A DNA stretch of 33,752 nucleotides from an uncultured Nocardioidaceae bacterium (GTDB lineage Bacteria; Actinomycetota; Actinomycetes; Propionibacteriales; Nocardioidaceae): the NCBI GenBank assembly GCA_902805865.1, contig CADCUK010000083.1:1-33752 (forward strand). The letters are read 5' to 3'. Made by a program: the position numbers and the translations under genes. The notes below the pieces were generated by a model. It was not told the DNA's origin, ran no database searches, and worked only from the letters and a program-made list of their open reading frames with translations. Of this stretch, positions 1 to 9,155 are shown piece after piece. Position 1 is the first letter of the stretch; each line of letters opens with the position of its first letter.

Positions 1-1374
1 GTCCAGGTCGGGCGCTTCGTCGATGCGCTCGAGGAGCAGGGGATCCTCGACAACACGCTGTTCTTCTACCTCCTCGGGGACAACGGCGCCTCCGGCGAGG
101 GTGGACCGCGCGGCACGTTCCGCGAGCACCTGGTCGGTCACGGGATCCAGGACGAGACCGCGGACATGGCTGCCCGGCTCGAGACGCTCGGCGACCCGAC
201 CACGTACGCGATCTACCCCGCCGGGTGGGCACTGGCCATGAACACGCCGTACCCCTGGACCAAGCAGGTCGCGCACCTCGGCGGCACGCGCGACGGCATG
301 ATCGTTCGCTGGGGCGACGGGATCGAGGCCCGCGGCGAGATCCGTCACCAGTGGCACCACGTGATCGACCTGCTCCCGACGATCCTCGAGGCGACGGGGG
401 TCCCCGCGCCTGCCGCGTTCGACGGCGTGGAGCAGCAGCCGATCGAGGGCACGAGCCTGCACTACAGCTTCGACGAGCCGGAGGCCCCGGACCGGCACAC
501 CACGCAGTACTTCGAGATGCTCGGCAACCGCGGCATCTACCACGAGGGCTGGACGGCCGTGACCCGTCACGGCGTGCCGTGGGAGATGGTGGACACGCCT
601 GACCGCCCCTTCGACGAGGACGTCTGGGAGCTCTACGACCACGCCGCGGACTGGAGCCAGGCCCACGACCTGGCTCAGCAGCACCCCGAGCGGCTGCGCG
701 AGCTCCAGGAGCTCTTCCAGCGGGAGGCGGAGAAGCACAACGTCCTGCCGCTGGACGACCGGGTCACCGAGCGGGAGAACCCCGACGTGGCCGGCCGGCT
801 CGACCTCCACCAGGGACGGCGCTCCCTCTCGTTCGGCCCGCACGTCGGTCGACTGACCGAGGAGGCGGCGCCCAACGTCAAGAACCGCTCCCACGTCATC
901 ACCGCCGACCTCGAGGTGATCACCGGCTCCAGCGGCGTGGTGGTGGCGCAGGGCGGGCGCTTCGGCGGCTGGTCGCTGTACACCGTCAACGGCGTCCCGC
1001 ACTACGCCTACAACTTCGTGGGCCGCGACCTGACCGTCGTGCGCGGCGCCCGGCCGATGACCCCGGGACGTCACGACCTGGTCGTCCGCTTCGACTACGA
1101 CGGAGGTCCTCCCGGCAGCGGCGCGAGCCTCACCATCGAGCTCGACGGCAAGGCGGTCGGCGCCGGACGCATCCCGGTGACGACGGCGTACTACTTCTCC
1201 TTCGACGAGACCTTCAACATCGGGGTGGACCCGGGGACCCCCGTCGTCGACGACTACCTGCCGGTGCGCAACCGCTTCGAGGGGCTCATCCACCGGGTGC
1301 GGTTCGACCTCGACGACGTGGCCGACCCGGGCACCCTGGAGGAGCGCAGCCGAGCCGTCATGGTCCACCAGTGA
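1..1374 (+). CDS. Arylsulfatase (sulfatase family), C-terminal part, truncated at left window edge
   Basis: Frame 1 is open from base 1 (VQVGRFVDALEEQGILDNTLFFYLLGDNGASGEGG...) to TGA at 1372-1374; typical arylsulfatase C-terminal half (FYLLGDNGASGEGG, HVIDLLPTILEATGV, GWSLYTVNGVPHYAYNFVG). Catalytic Cys region lies outside the window. Confidence 0.9.
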   Translation, partial: VQVGRFVDALEEQGILDNTLFFYLLGDNGASGEGGPRGTFREHLVGHGIQDETADMAARLETLGDPTTYAIYPAGWALAMNTPYPWTKQVAHLGGTRDGMIVRWGDGIEARGEIRHQWHHVIDLLPTILEATGVPAPAAFDGVEQQPIEGTSLHYSFDEPEAPDRHTTQYFEMLGNRGIYHEGWTAVTRHGVPWEMVDTPDRPFDEDVWELYDHAADWSQAHDLAQQHPERLRELQELFQREAEKHNVLPLDDRVTERENPDVAGRLDLHQGRRSLSFGPHVGRLTEEAAPNVKNRSHVITADLEVITGSSGVVVAQGGRFGGWSLYTVNGVPHYAYNFVGRDLTVVRGARPMTPGRHDLVVRFDYDGGPPGSGASLTIELDGKAVGAGRIPVTTAYYFSFDETFNIGVDPGTPVVDDYLPVRNRFEGLIHRVRFDLDDVADPGTLEERSRAVMVHQ

Positions 1375-2255
1375 GTGGCTGCTGCTCGCCGTCGGGCCCG
1401 GGCGGGGGCTCGTCGATCCGGGTGGCGGACAAGCCCGGAGTGCTTCGTGGCGGGGACCGTCTCGACGGTCTGGTCGTGCTGGCCGGGGGCCGGACGGTCG
1501 TCGGCAGCAGCGATCCCGACCACCCGGAGGAGTGGCCGGCGCGTGAGGTCGACGTCGCACCCTTCGCCATCGGCCGTTGTGCCGTGACCAACGACGAGTT
1601 CGCCGCCTTCGTCGCGGCGACGGCGCACCGCACCGACGCCGAACGGCATGGCTGGTCGTTCGTCTTCGGCGGTCTCCTCCCCGACGACTTCCCGCCCACG
1701 CGCGGCGTCGCCGCTGCCCCGTGGTGGCGGGAGGTCCACGGCGCCGACTGGGCGCATCCCGAAGGTCCGCAGTCAGGGCTCGACGGTCGTGGGGACCACC
1801 CGGCGGTCCACGTCTCCCGACGGGACGCCGAGGCGTACGCCGTGTGGTGGGGCGGTCGACTCCCCACCGAGCCGGAGTGGGAGCACGCAGGGCGGGGCGG
1901 GCTGGCCGCGGCGCCGTACCCGTGGGGCCACGAGCTGGAGCCGTCGGGTGAGCACCGGATGAACGTCTGGCAGGGCACGTTCCCCGCCGACGACACCGGC
2001 GCGGACGGATGGCGGGGCACCTGTCCGGTCGACGCGTTCCCCGCCAACGGGCACGGGCTGCACAACACCACCGGGAACGTCTGGGAGTGGTGCGCCGGCG
2101 CCTGGGGGGCCGGCGACCCCACCGGGGTCAGCCGCGGCGGCTCCTACCTCTGCCACGCCTCGTACTGCCGTCGCTACCGGGTCTCCGGACGGCAGCCGCA
2201 CTCACTCGACTCGACCGCCGGGAACCTCGGCTTCAGGATCGCCGCAGACGTCTGA
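1371..2255 (+). CDS. Formylglycine-generating enzyme (SUMF1/FGE family)
   Basis: FGE-sulfatase signatures: WEHAGRGG, NTTGNVWEWC, and catalytic-cysteine segment RGGSYLCHASYCRRYR...NLGFRIA; GTG start overlaps the sulfatase stop (GTGA). Confidence 0.93.
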   Translation: MSGCCSPSGPGGGSSIRVADKPGVLRGGDRLDGLVVLAGGRTVVGSSDPDHPEEWPAREVDVAPFAIGRCAVTNDEFAAFVAATAHRTDAERHGWSFVFGGLLPDDFPPTRGVAAAPWWREVHGADWAHPEGPQSGLDGRGDHPAVHVSRRDAEAYAVWWGGRLPTEPEWEHAGRGGLAAAPYPWGHELEPSGEHRMNVWQGTFPADDTGADGWRGTCPVDAFPANGHGLHNTTGNVWEWCAGAWGAGDPTGVSRGGSYLCHASYCRRYRVSGRQPHSLDSTAGNLGFRIAADV

Positions 2256-2270
2256 CCCGCCGTCGCGCGC

Positions 2271-2612
2271 TCAGCTCCTGAGGACCTTCTCCAGCGCCTT
2301 GCCCTTCGCGAGCTCGTCGACCAGCTTGTCGAGGTAGCGGATCTTCTGCATCAGCGGATCCTCGACCTCCTCCACGCGGATCCCGCAGACGACTCCCTTG
2401 ATCGAGGAGGCGTTCGGGTTCAGCCGCGCCTGGGCGAAGAACTCCTCGAACGTCGTTCCTCCGTCCAGGTGACCGGTGAGCGCTGCCTCGTCGAACCCGG
2501 TCAGCCACTCGATGACCTGGTCGAGCTCGGCCTTCGTGCGCCCCTTCTTCTCGACCTTGGTCACGTAGTGGGGGTAGACCGACGCGACGCTGACGGTGAA
2601 GATCCGGCTCAT
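2271..2612 (-). CDS. DUF2200 family protein
   Basis: [40 protein letters not shown]... matches the DUF2200 pattern; overlaps the upstream ATPase by 4 bp. Confidence 0.85.
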   Translation of the reverse strand: MSRIFTVSVASVYPHYVTKVEKKGRTKAELDQVIEWLTGFDEAALTGHLDGGTTFEEFFAQARLNPNASSIKGVVCGIRVEEVEDPLMQKIRYLDKLVDELAKGKALEKVLRS

Positions 2613-4144
2613 GTCCCGGCCTCCTCGTCCTTGCCGCCGCCGAGCAGCACGCGCGTCATGGCGTTGCGGGTGTCCAGCAGCTCGTCGAGCGCGGCGTCGA
2701 GCTGGTCGGCGGTGACGGCCAGGTCCCCGGAGCCGGACTCGTCGGCGGCGATGAGAGCAGCGCGGCGCAGGAGCTCCTTGAGGAACGAGGCGGTCACGCC
2801 CTCGGTCCGGCTGATGACCTCGTCGAGCCGGCTGTCGTCCAGAGCCAGGTCACCCCTGTAGAGATCGACCAGCCGTCTCCTTGCCTCCGCGTCGGGCAGG
2901 TCGAGCGGCACCGCCTGGTCCACACGGCCCGGCCTCGCGGCCAGTGCTGGCTCGAGGAGGTCCGCCCGGTTCGTCGTGAGCAGGAAGACCACGTCGGCGT
3001 CCTCGGCAAGACCGTCCATCTCGTTGAGGAGCTGAAAGAGCAGGGGGTGGTGGCCGGGATGCATCCCGCGGTCCTCCGCGATGAGGTCCACGTCCTCGAC
3101 CACCACCATCGCCGGCTGCAGCGTGCGGGCCACCGAGCAGGCGGTGCCGATGAGCCGGAGCGAGTCACCTGTGAGCTGCACGATCGTGACGCCGGTGAGC
3201 TGACTGATCAGGTAGCGGACCGAGTGTGTCTTGCCCACCCCGGGCGGCCCGTACAGGAGCAGCCCCCGCTTGAGGTGCTGGCGTGCCGCAAGGAGACGCT
3301 CCCTGTGCTCGGCCACTCCCACGACCTGCCGCCGGATCGTCTCGAGCGTCTCCACGGGCAGGATCACCTCGTCCGTGCTCAAGGCCGGGCGTCGGTGGAA
3401 CTGCAGCGCGGCTCCCCGCTCGCCGAACATGTCGCGGCCGAACGAGATGACCCTCCTGCGGAAGACGTTGTGCTCCAGCGCCAGCTCGCGGACCTCTGCG
3501 GCCACCGCGCTCGCGAGACCCGGACGGTTGCCCACGACGTGGAGCCGAGCAGCGCCCATGCCGCTCTCCGGGTCCGCCGCGAGCACAAGCACCACGACGC
3601 GGGCGTCACCCTCGCTGACGAGGTACAGCCCCGCCCGGACGGCCTGCTGGACCTCGCCGTCCGGACCGCAGGCCAGGTTCGACCACGAGACGTTGCCGGG
3701 CCTGGGCCCGAAGTCCTCACGGTCCCGTTGCAACAGGTCGGCAAGGCCGAACTCGTGGTGGCGGAAGTTCGCCAGCCCCAGGAGCTGGTGCTCTCGGCGC
3801 GGCGTCGCGCCGTTCTCCCCGAGCTCCTGCAGCCAGGCGTTCAAGCCGACCTGCACGTTCACCAGGTCGTACGCCGGCCAGGACTCCTCGACCACCTCGA
3901 TGCCCTCCAGAGGAGCTGCGAGGTGCTCACGGATGATCGTGCTGAACGTCGGCCGGTCCTCGGCGCGAGCCCTGCCGACGATCCCCCGCCGGGCACGCCT
4001 GGCGAGCTTGGACACGTCCGACAGTCGCAGCCGCTCGTCGTCGTCACCGGCGGCCAGGAAGGACGCGGACACCACCCCGGCTGTGTCTTGGGTGTCTCCG
4101 GAGCGCGAGATGACGTGGAAGCTGCTCATCCGGTCAGCATCCAC
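2609..4144 (-). CDS. AAA family ATPase with uncharacterised N-terminal half
   Basis: Walker [15 protein letters not shown], Walker [34 protein letters not shown]; the ATG at 4129 (MSSFHVI) is an alternative start. Confidence 0.9.
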   Translation of the reverse strand: MDADRMSSFHVISRSGDTQDTAGVVSASFLAAGDDDERLRLSDVSKLARRARRGIVGRARAEDRPTFSTIIREHLAAPLEGIEVVEESWPAYDLVNVQVGLNAWLQELGENGATPRREHQLLGLANFRHHEFGLADLLQRDREDFGPRPGNVSWSNLACGPDGEVQQAVRAGLYLVSEGDARVVVLVLAADPESGMGAARLHVVGNRPGLASAVAAEVRELALEHNVFRRRVISFGRDMFGERGAALQFHRRPALSTDEVILPVETLETIRRQVVGVAEHRERLLAARQHLKRGLLLYGPPGVGKTHSVRYLISQLTGVTIVQLTGDSLRLIGTACSVARTLQPAMVVVEDVDLIAEDRGMHPGHHPLLFQLLNEMDGLAEDADVVFLLTTNRADLLEPALAARPGRVDQAVPLDLPDAEARRRLVDLYRGDLALDDSRLDEVISRTEGVTASFLKELLRRAALIAADESGSGDLAVTADQLDAALDELLDTRNAMTRVLLGGGKDEEAGT

Positions 4145-4149
4145 GGTGC

Positions 4150-4217
4150 GTCAACCGCCCGAGTCCTATATGTCAACCTGAGTTGACGCGGCGGTATTGT
4201 GTCAACTAATGTTGACA
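4150..4217. promoter_or_regulatory. Divergent regulatory region with two perfect GTCAAC-N4-GTTGAC operators and one half-site
   Basis: GTCAACctgaGTTGAC at 4172-4187, GTCAACtaatGTTGAC at 4201-4216 (18-bp palindrome if flanks 4200/4217 are included), isolated GTCAAC at 4150-4155. Confidence 0.8.
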
Positions 4218-4219
4218 GC

Positions 4220-4429
4220 GTGACCCGAAGCACCCTGGTGGATTCCGCCGCCGGCGACGATCCCCGGGCCGGCCTCCGAGCCGTCCGCTCGTTGCGCGAG
4301 CTCGCCGACCGGCTCGAGCGGTTGCAGGTGCAGCGCGCTCGCGAGCTGGGCTGGTCCTGGCAGGAGGTGGCCGACGCGCTGGGCGTCAGCCGTCAGGCGG
4401 TCCACAAGAAGCACGGCAGGAGAAGCTGA
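4220..4429 (+). CDS. Small helix-turn-helix protein, partner of Clp_N protein
   Basis: RARELGWSWQEVADALGVSRQAVHKKHGRRS is a HTH; start re-assigned from 4199 to GTG 4220 because the upstream operator and -10 occupy 4200-4217. Confidence 0.8.
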   Translation: MTRSTLVDSAAGDDPRAGLRAVRSLRELADRLERLQVQRARELGWSWQEVADALGVSRQAVHKKHGRRS

Positions 4430-4956
4430 TGTTCGAGCGGTTCAGCAAGGAAGCCCGAGAGGCCGTCGTCGGCGCCCAGGACGTCGCGCGACAGTGCGGC
4501 TCCCCCACCGTCGACAGCAGGCACCTGCTCGTCGCGGTGCTCGAGTCGTCGCCGTCGGTGCGCCTGGCGATGCAGACGTCCGGGTCCGATCCGGCAGCGG
4601 TCGCCACTCACCTGCGCTCCGAGCTGCGCAGCGACCGGCTCGACGAGTCAGCCCTGGCATCCCTGGGCATCGACCTCGACGTCGTTCGCCAACGCGCCGA
4701 AGAAGCCTTCGGCCCGGACGCGCTCGAGCCGCCCCGCCGCCGACGGGGCCACCTGCCCTTCGCGAAGGACGCCCGGAAGACGATCGAGCTCTCGCTCCGC
4801 GAAGCGATCCGGCTCGAGCAGAGGACCATCCGCAGCGCTCACCTCCTGCTCGGCCTGCTCCACGCGGACAACCCCGGTCGCAACGCGCTCATCCGGGCTC
4901 ACGTCGACACCCAGGGGCTGCGCACGGCGCTGGACCAGGAAGCCCGCGCCGCCTGA
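4429..4956 (+). CDS. Stand-alone double Clp_N repeat protein (no AAA module)
   Basis: MFERFSKEAREAVVGAQDVARQCGSPTVDSRHLLVAVL...FAKDARKTIELSLREAIRLEQRTIRSAHLLLGLL: two Clp N repeats; start shares one base with the HTH stop (TGATG). Confidence 0.92.
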   Translation: MFERFSKEAREAVVGAQDVARQCGSPTVDSRHLLVAVLESSPSVRLAMQTSGSDPAAVATHLRSELRSDRLDESALASLGIDLDVVRQRAEEAFGPDALEPPRRRRGHLPFAKDARKTIELSLREAIRLEQRTIRSAHLLLGLLHADNPGRNALIRAHVDTQGLRTALDQEARAA

Positions 4957-4997
4957 GTGGGCCGGACCCGCTCACGGGCGGTGGCACAGCCCACCCG

Positions 4998-6083
4998 TCA
5001 CCTCCGCAGCACGACCTCCTGCTCCAGCCCGAGAAACGTGGCGTACCGGTGCGCCGCTTCTTCCAGCGCCGCATGCTCGGCACTGCTGAGCGACCCGCGG
5101 TAGGCCGTCAGCTCGAAGAGAAGGCTGCGGCCCACCGTGCGCTTCACCTGCGCGACCAGCTGTCCGTCGACGAGCGCCATCCCGAGGCCGCTCTCGCGTC
5201 CACGGGGGACGACCCCCTCGTCGTCCAGGACCATGCGGCTGTCCTGGTAGCCCCGGTACGTCTCGTCGAGGATCTGCAGCAGGTGCCCAGCCGGCTGCAA
5301 CGGACCGGGCGGGGGCGACGAGCTCGCGTCGTGCCAGAACGTCCGTCCGTCGTGCTCGAACGACCCGAGCTGGTCACCGACCTGCGCCAGCCCTCGCCTG
5401 ACGTCGCCGAGCGGCAGCGTCGCCCAGTAAGCGAGATCCCGTTCGGTAGCGGGCCCGTGGCCGGTGAAGTAGCGGACGGCGAGCTCAGCCAGCGCCTCGT
5501 CCCGGTCCAGCCGGCGCGCGTCGCGGACCCGGTCGGCGAACGGTGCGTAGGTGTGCGCACCCCCTGCACACCTGCCGCCGCAGATGAGCTGGTCGAGCTC
5601 CGCCACCGCGAGCAGGAGCATCAGCGCATGCCCGGGCAGCGGCACTCCGTGTTCATGCAGCGCCTGGGCAAGGTCGTCCCGGGTGCGGTCGGGACGTTCC
5701 GTCAGGACATCCATCACGGTTGCGATCGCACCGTCGACCTCAGCGTCCGACAGGCCGTGTCCGTCGGTCAGCTGGCGCCGGACCAGCGGGCGCACGCGGG
5801 GTGCGGTCAGATCGAGGAGCCACCCGATGTCCCGAGCGCCGACGTAGTGCCAGGTGGGCCGGAGCACATGCGTGCGGATCACGTGGCCGTCGTCGACCAG
5901 ACCGGCGAGGTCGGTGGCCTGCGGCGACGTCGTACGGCAGGCAACCGCCCAGCTCGTCTGGCCGACGTTCTCCGCCTGGACCGCGAGCAGCCGCTCCAGC
6001 ACGGCGGTGGCGGACGGGGCGTGCTCGCCGGCGAGGAGCTGGCTGCGCATCCGCCACCGGGCGATGTCGCGTGGCGTCGTCAC
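4998..6083 (-). CDS. Winged-helix DNA-binding (HTH_42 / AlkZ-like DNA glycosylase superfamily) protein
   Basis: TTPRDIARWRMRSQLL...LLAVQAENVGQTSWAVACR...RTHVLRPTWHYV; GTG start at 6083 gives a 4-bp overlap with the next gene. The longer 4998..6692 ORF is a non-genic extension. Confidence 0.85.
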   Translation of the reverse strand: MTTPRDIARWRMRSQLLAGEHAPSATAVLERLLAVQAENVGQTSWAVACRTTSPQATDLAGLVDDGHVIRTHVLRPTWHYVGARDIGWLLDLTAPRVRPLVRRQLTDGHGLSDAEVDGAIATVMDVLTERPDRTRDDLAQALHEHGVPLPGHALMLLLAVAELDQLICGGRCAGGAHTYAPFADRVRDARRLDRDEALAELAVRYFTGHGPATERDLAYWATLPLGDVRRGLAQVGDQLGSFEHDGRTFWHDASSSPPPGPLQPAGHLLQILDETYRGYQDSRMVLDDEGVVPRGRESGLGMALVDGQLVAQVKRTVGRSLLFELTAYRGSLSSAEHAALEEAAHRYATFLGLEQEVVLRR

Positions 6084-6724
6084 GGCCGTCGCCCTCCGAC
6101 GGCGCCGGCGCGCGACCGCAGCTGCACCGCGACCTCTCGCGGCTCGTCCACCCACAGCCCCACCCGGTCGGCACTGACCGGCCCTCGCGAGGAGGACAGC
6201 ATGGTCGGCCCGGACAGCACCAGCTCCAGGTTGGTGCGGCTGCTCACGCCGACCAGCACGAGCGGACCCTCGATGTGCAACGAGCGGATCACCCCAGGGA
6301 GCTCGTGCTCGACCGCCCTCGTCGTCTCGACCGCGCTCATGGGCACGACCACCCAGGTGAGGGCGCCGCTGCGGATCAGCAGCTCGGCGTCGGTGAGCAC
6401 GTGCGGCCGCACGCGGTACGACGCGAGCATCCCCAGCATCCACAGCACGCCCCAGACACCGAGCACGAGCAGAGGCAGTCGCAGCGCGGCCGCCCAGGGC
6501 TGGTCCACGTGCCGCAGCACCACCTCGACGACGACCACCTCGACGGCCGATCCGAAGATCCACAACCACAGCATCGGCCCGACGAGCCGCGCGTACCCGA
6601 TGGGCACGGCCCCGCTGGGGACGTCCGGTCGGCGCGCGACCCATCGCGCGAGGGACCGGTACAACGCGAGCTCGAGGCGCAGTCCCAACCACGCCAGGGC
6701 GAGCAGCCGCCTGACCGCGCTCAC
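6080..6724 (-). CDS. Membrane protein, hypothetical
   Basis: Two hydrophobic segments followed by a PH-like C-terminal part; 4-bp overlaps on both sides. Confidence 0.75.
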   Translation of the reverse strand: MSAVRRLLALAWLGLRLELALYRSLARWVARRPDVPSGAVPIGYARLVGPMLWLWIFGSAVEVVVVEVVLRHVDQPWAAALRLPLLVLGVWGVLWMLGMLASYRVRPHVLTDAELLIRSGALTWVVVPMSAVETTRAVEHELPGVIRSLHIEGPLVLVGVSSRTNLELVLSGPTMLSSSRGPVSADRVGLWVDEPREVAVQLRSRAGAVGGRRP

Positions 6725-7161
6725 GACGTCTCCTCCATCAACCGCGAGAAGATGTCGATGGTCTCGTCGAGGGTGGTCACGAACGCTGCCAGCCGACGCG
6801 GTGGCACAGCACCGAACAGCTGCTGCGCGAGCTCCTCGTGGCTCTCGACGAGGTCGCGGATGGTCTTCCGCCCCTTCCGAGTCGGCGTCACCAGCGTGGC
6901 TCTCCGGTCGGTGGGGTGCGGTTCGCGGCTGACGTGCCCAGACTGGGCGAGGGCGTCGACCAGCCCGGTGACGTTACGAGGTGTCACGCCGAGAGCCTCG
7001 GCCAAGGACTTCTGGGTGCTCGGACCCGCAGCGCCCAGCACCCACAGGAGATGGATGCGTGCGGTGGTGAGACCGGACTCGCGTTCGAACCGTGCAAGGT
7101 CTGTTGTGACCAGCGTCGCGAGCAGAAGGACCTTGTCCAGCGCGACAGTGAGCGTTTCCAT
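6721..7161 (-). CDS. MarR family transcriptional regulator
   Basis: wHTH QKSLAEALGVTPRNVTGLVDALAQSGHVSREPHPTDRRATLVTPTRKG is classic MarR. Confidence 0.92.
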   Translation of the reverse strand: METLTVALDKVLLLATLVTTDLARFERESGLTTARIHLLWVLGAAGPSTQKSLAEALGVTPRNVTGLVDALAQSGHVSREPHPTDRRATLVTPTRKGRKTIRDLVESHEELAQQLFGAVPPRRLAAFVTTLDETIDIFSRLMEETS

Positions 7162-7178
7162 GTAGTGAACTTACTACA
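7161..7178. promoter_or_regulatory. Putative MarR operator TGTAGTgaacttACTACA overlapping the marR start/-10
   Basis: Inverted repeat TGTAGT-N6-ACTACA immediately at the marR start codon; a second inverted repeat TGATG-N6-CATCA lies at 7182-7197. Confidence 0.65.
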
Positions 7179-7210
7179 CCATGATGTTCATTCATCAATT
7201 TGAGCAGTCG

Positions 7211-8854
7211 TCAAGCTGCTTGCGGCTGCTGCACCCACTGCTCGTCCAGGCCACGATCGCGGCCGTGCCAGTGCGTCCCCTCGGTGTCGACCAGGAACCA
7301 GTGCCCGTGCGGCGTGCGCCACCAGTAGGTCCCCGGCTCGGGATGTCGCAACACCCAGTTGCCATTGGTCTTGAGCCGGTGGTGGAACCGACTCAGCTTG
7401 GCGTTGTTCTCCAACGACGTCTGCCCTGGCGGGCCGTCCTTCACGTAGGGCCACGCGTGGTCGTCGTCGGCCTTGCGGCTCGGCAGGGTCCCGAAGGGGA
7501 ATGCTTCGTACGGCGTGCGACACGTGGCCAGCTCGCTCATCGGACGAGGCCACTCGTAGCGCTCGACTGGCACCACACTGCCGGAGTCGAGCACGGGTCG
7601 CACCCGCACCTGGTGCCGGATCTGGTCGGGGCCGATGGGATGGCTCAACCAGTCCCTGACCTCTGTGAGCACGACCGGACCTAGCTCTTCGACCCGCGTG
7701 AGACCCGTGCGCGCCACGAGGGTCGCGTCGGACAGATGCACGTGGAGCACCGTCACCGGGTCGAGCGCGGATGCGTCGAAGCCGCTGAGCGATTCGACGA
7801 GGGAGATCAGGAGCGCGCGGTCGAGAGCGGCGCGTACGTCGGGCGAGACGCTGCCGATCGTTGCGGATGCGGCTCCGGTGAGGGCATGAAGACCAGGCAG
7901 GCTGGTCACCTCGTCGTCCTCGACGAGCGGCACGTCGGCGATCTCGCGAAACTCTGCAGGGAGTGGCCGACCCGACGAGTCCCGGAGATTGGTTCCGTAC
8001 GGGTACAACACCTCGAGCCCTAGCTCTCCCGGCGTCTCGAGCTCCGGGTCGGCCTCGTCCAACGTGGCTCCGGTGAGGAGCGCCAGTGCTCTCGCGGGGT
8101 TGCCCAGGATGCGCAGGGCATCCGCGCGGAGCACGTCCACCGGCCGGTGATCGCCGTGCTCAGCAAGGATCCTCGCGATCCGGTCAAGCACGGCGATCAC
8201 GTAGGTGATGTCACCGGCATGGGCCCGCGCCACGAGGGTCCGCAACCCCGCCTCGTCGGTCTGGCCGGCGTGGACGAATCTGGCCAACGCCTTTGCCCTA
8301 GCGCGCTCCTCGGCTGCGTCGGGATCGGCCTCGATGATCTTGGCGTCGACGAGGTCGAGGAACCTCTTGGGAGTCAGGGTGTTGATGTAGGGCGTCGTCT
8401 CCGAGTCGACCCACTCGGCCTGCGCGACATCGAGGTGGGTCGCCACGCATCGCCGGGCAACCTTCGCGGCCAGCCACACCGGCGCCTTGCCCGCTCGGAT
8501 GCCACTCCAAAGCAGGGGGTGCCGGTGCCTGACCGCCACAGCGTCGGAGATCAGCTGCTCTCCGGCGGCCGTCGACCGCCCAAGGAGGGCGGCGAGCTCG
8601 GCCCCCGCGTACTCGTCGATCTCTGGGCAGCCGTCGACGCAGCCGCTACGTCCGCCGCGGATCGGCACCACGCGTCGCGTGCCCGGCAGCCGCTCGTGGT
8701 CCGACTCGTCGCCGTCGCCGGCGTGCAGGTCTGCCCAGTGGGCGGCGAGCGCGAACTGCTTTGCCTCGGCAGCCACCACCTCCTGGCGCACCGCGGCCAG
8801 CGCGTCGGCCGCCGCGTTGCCATCGAGGTCGTCGATCCAGGACCAGTCGAACAT
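7211..8854 (-). CDS. DUF222 / HNH endonuclease-like protein
   Basis: DUF222-like body plus C-terminal HNH-like DDDHAWPYVKDGPPGQTSLENNAKLSRFHHRLKTNGNW; start re-assigned to ATG 8854 because TACAAT lies 7 nt upstream (8862-8867). Confidence 0.85.
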   Translation of the reverse strand: MFDWSWIDDLDGNAAADALAAVRQEVVAAEAKQFALAAHWADLHAGDGDESDHERLPGTRRVVPIRGGRSGCVDGCPEIDEYAGAELAALLGRSTAAGEQLISDAVAVRHRHPLLWSGIRAGKAPVWLAAKVARRCVATHLDVAQAEWVDSETTPYINTLTPKRFLDLVDAKIIEADPDAAEERARAKALARFVHAGQTDEAGLRTLVARAHAGDITYVIAVLDRIARILAEHGDHRPVDVLRADALRILGNPARALALLTGATLDEADPELETPGELGLEVLYPYGTNLRDSSGRPLPAEFREIADVPLVEDDEVTSLPGLHALTGAASATIGSVSPDVRAALDRALLISLVESLSGFDASALDPVTVLHVHLSDATLVARTGLTRVEELGPVVLTEVRDWLSHPIGPDQIRHQVRVRPVLDSGSVVPVERYEWPRPMSELATCRTPYEAFPFGTLPSRKADDDHAWPYVKDGPPGQTSLENNAKLSRFHHRLKTNGNWVLRHPEPGTYWWRTPHGHWFLVDTEGTHWHGRDRGLDEQWVQQPQAA

Positions 8855-8891
8855 AGTGTCGATTGTAGGTTGCGCCACCGACACTTGCGGA

Positions 8892-9092
8892 TCATGCCTC
8901 CGGCGTCGCAGCCCTCTTGTGGGCCTCGACCCGGTCGAACCGGGCCCACAGCTGGTAGCCGGCTCCCGCCATCAGGAAGCCGAAGACCAGCCGCCAGACG
9001 ACCTCGTCGTCAACCGAGAAGACAGCCTTGCCGATGAGGTAGAAGCCGAGGGCCAGCATGAGGATGCAGAACGTCCTGGCGACGATTGCCAT
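8892..9092 (-). CDS. Small membrane protein (66 aa)
   Basis: MAIVARTFCILMLALGFYLIGKAVFSVDDEVVWRLVFGFLMAGAGYQLWARFDRVEAHKRAATPEA, two TM segments; TACGGT located 6 nt upstream of ATG. Confidence 0.7.
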   Translation of the reverse strand: MAIVARTFCILMLALGFYLIGKAVFSVDDEVVWRLVFGFLMAGAGYQLWARFDRVEAHKRAATPEA

Positions 9093-9155
9093 AGGGGCAC
9101 CGTACAGAGCGCAAAGCCGTTCGAGCAGCGCCTCTTCGCGCCATAGGGTCGGAGC

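Noticed and set aside
4494-6932. 812-aa plus-strand ORF
   Set aside because: Overlaps the Clp_N gene out of frame, then runs antisense to three well-supported genes; Arg/Pro-rich.
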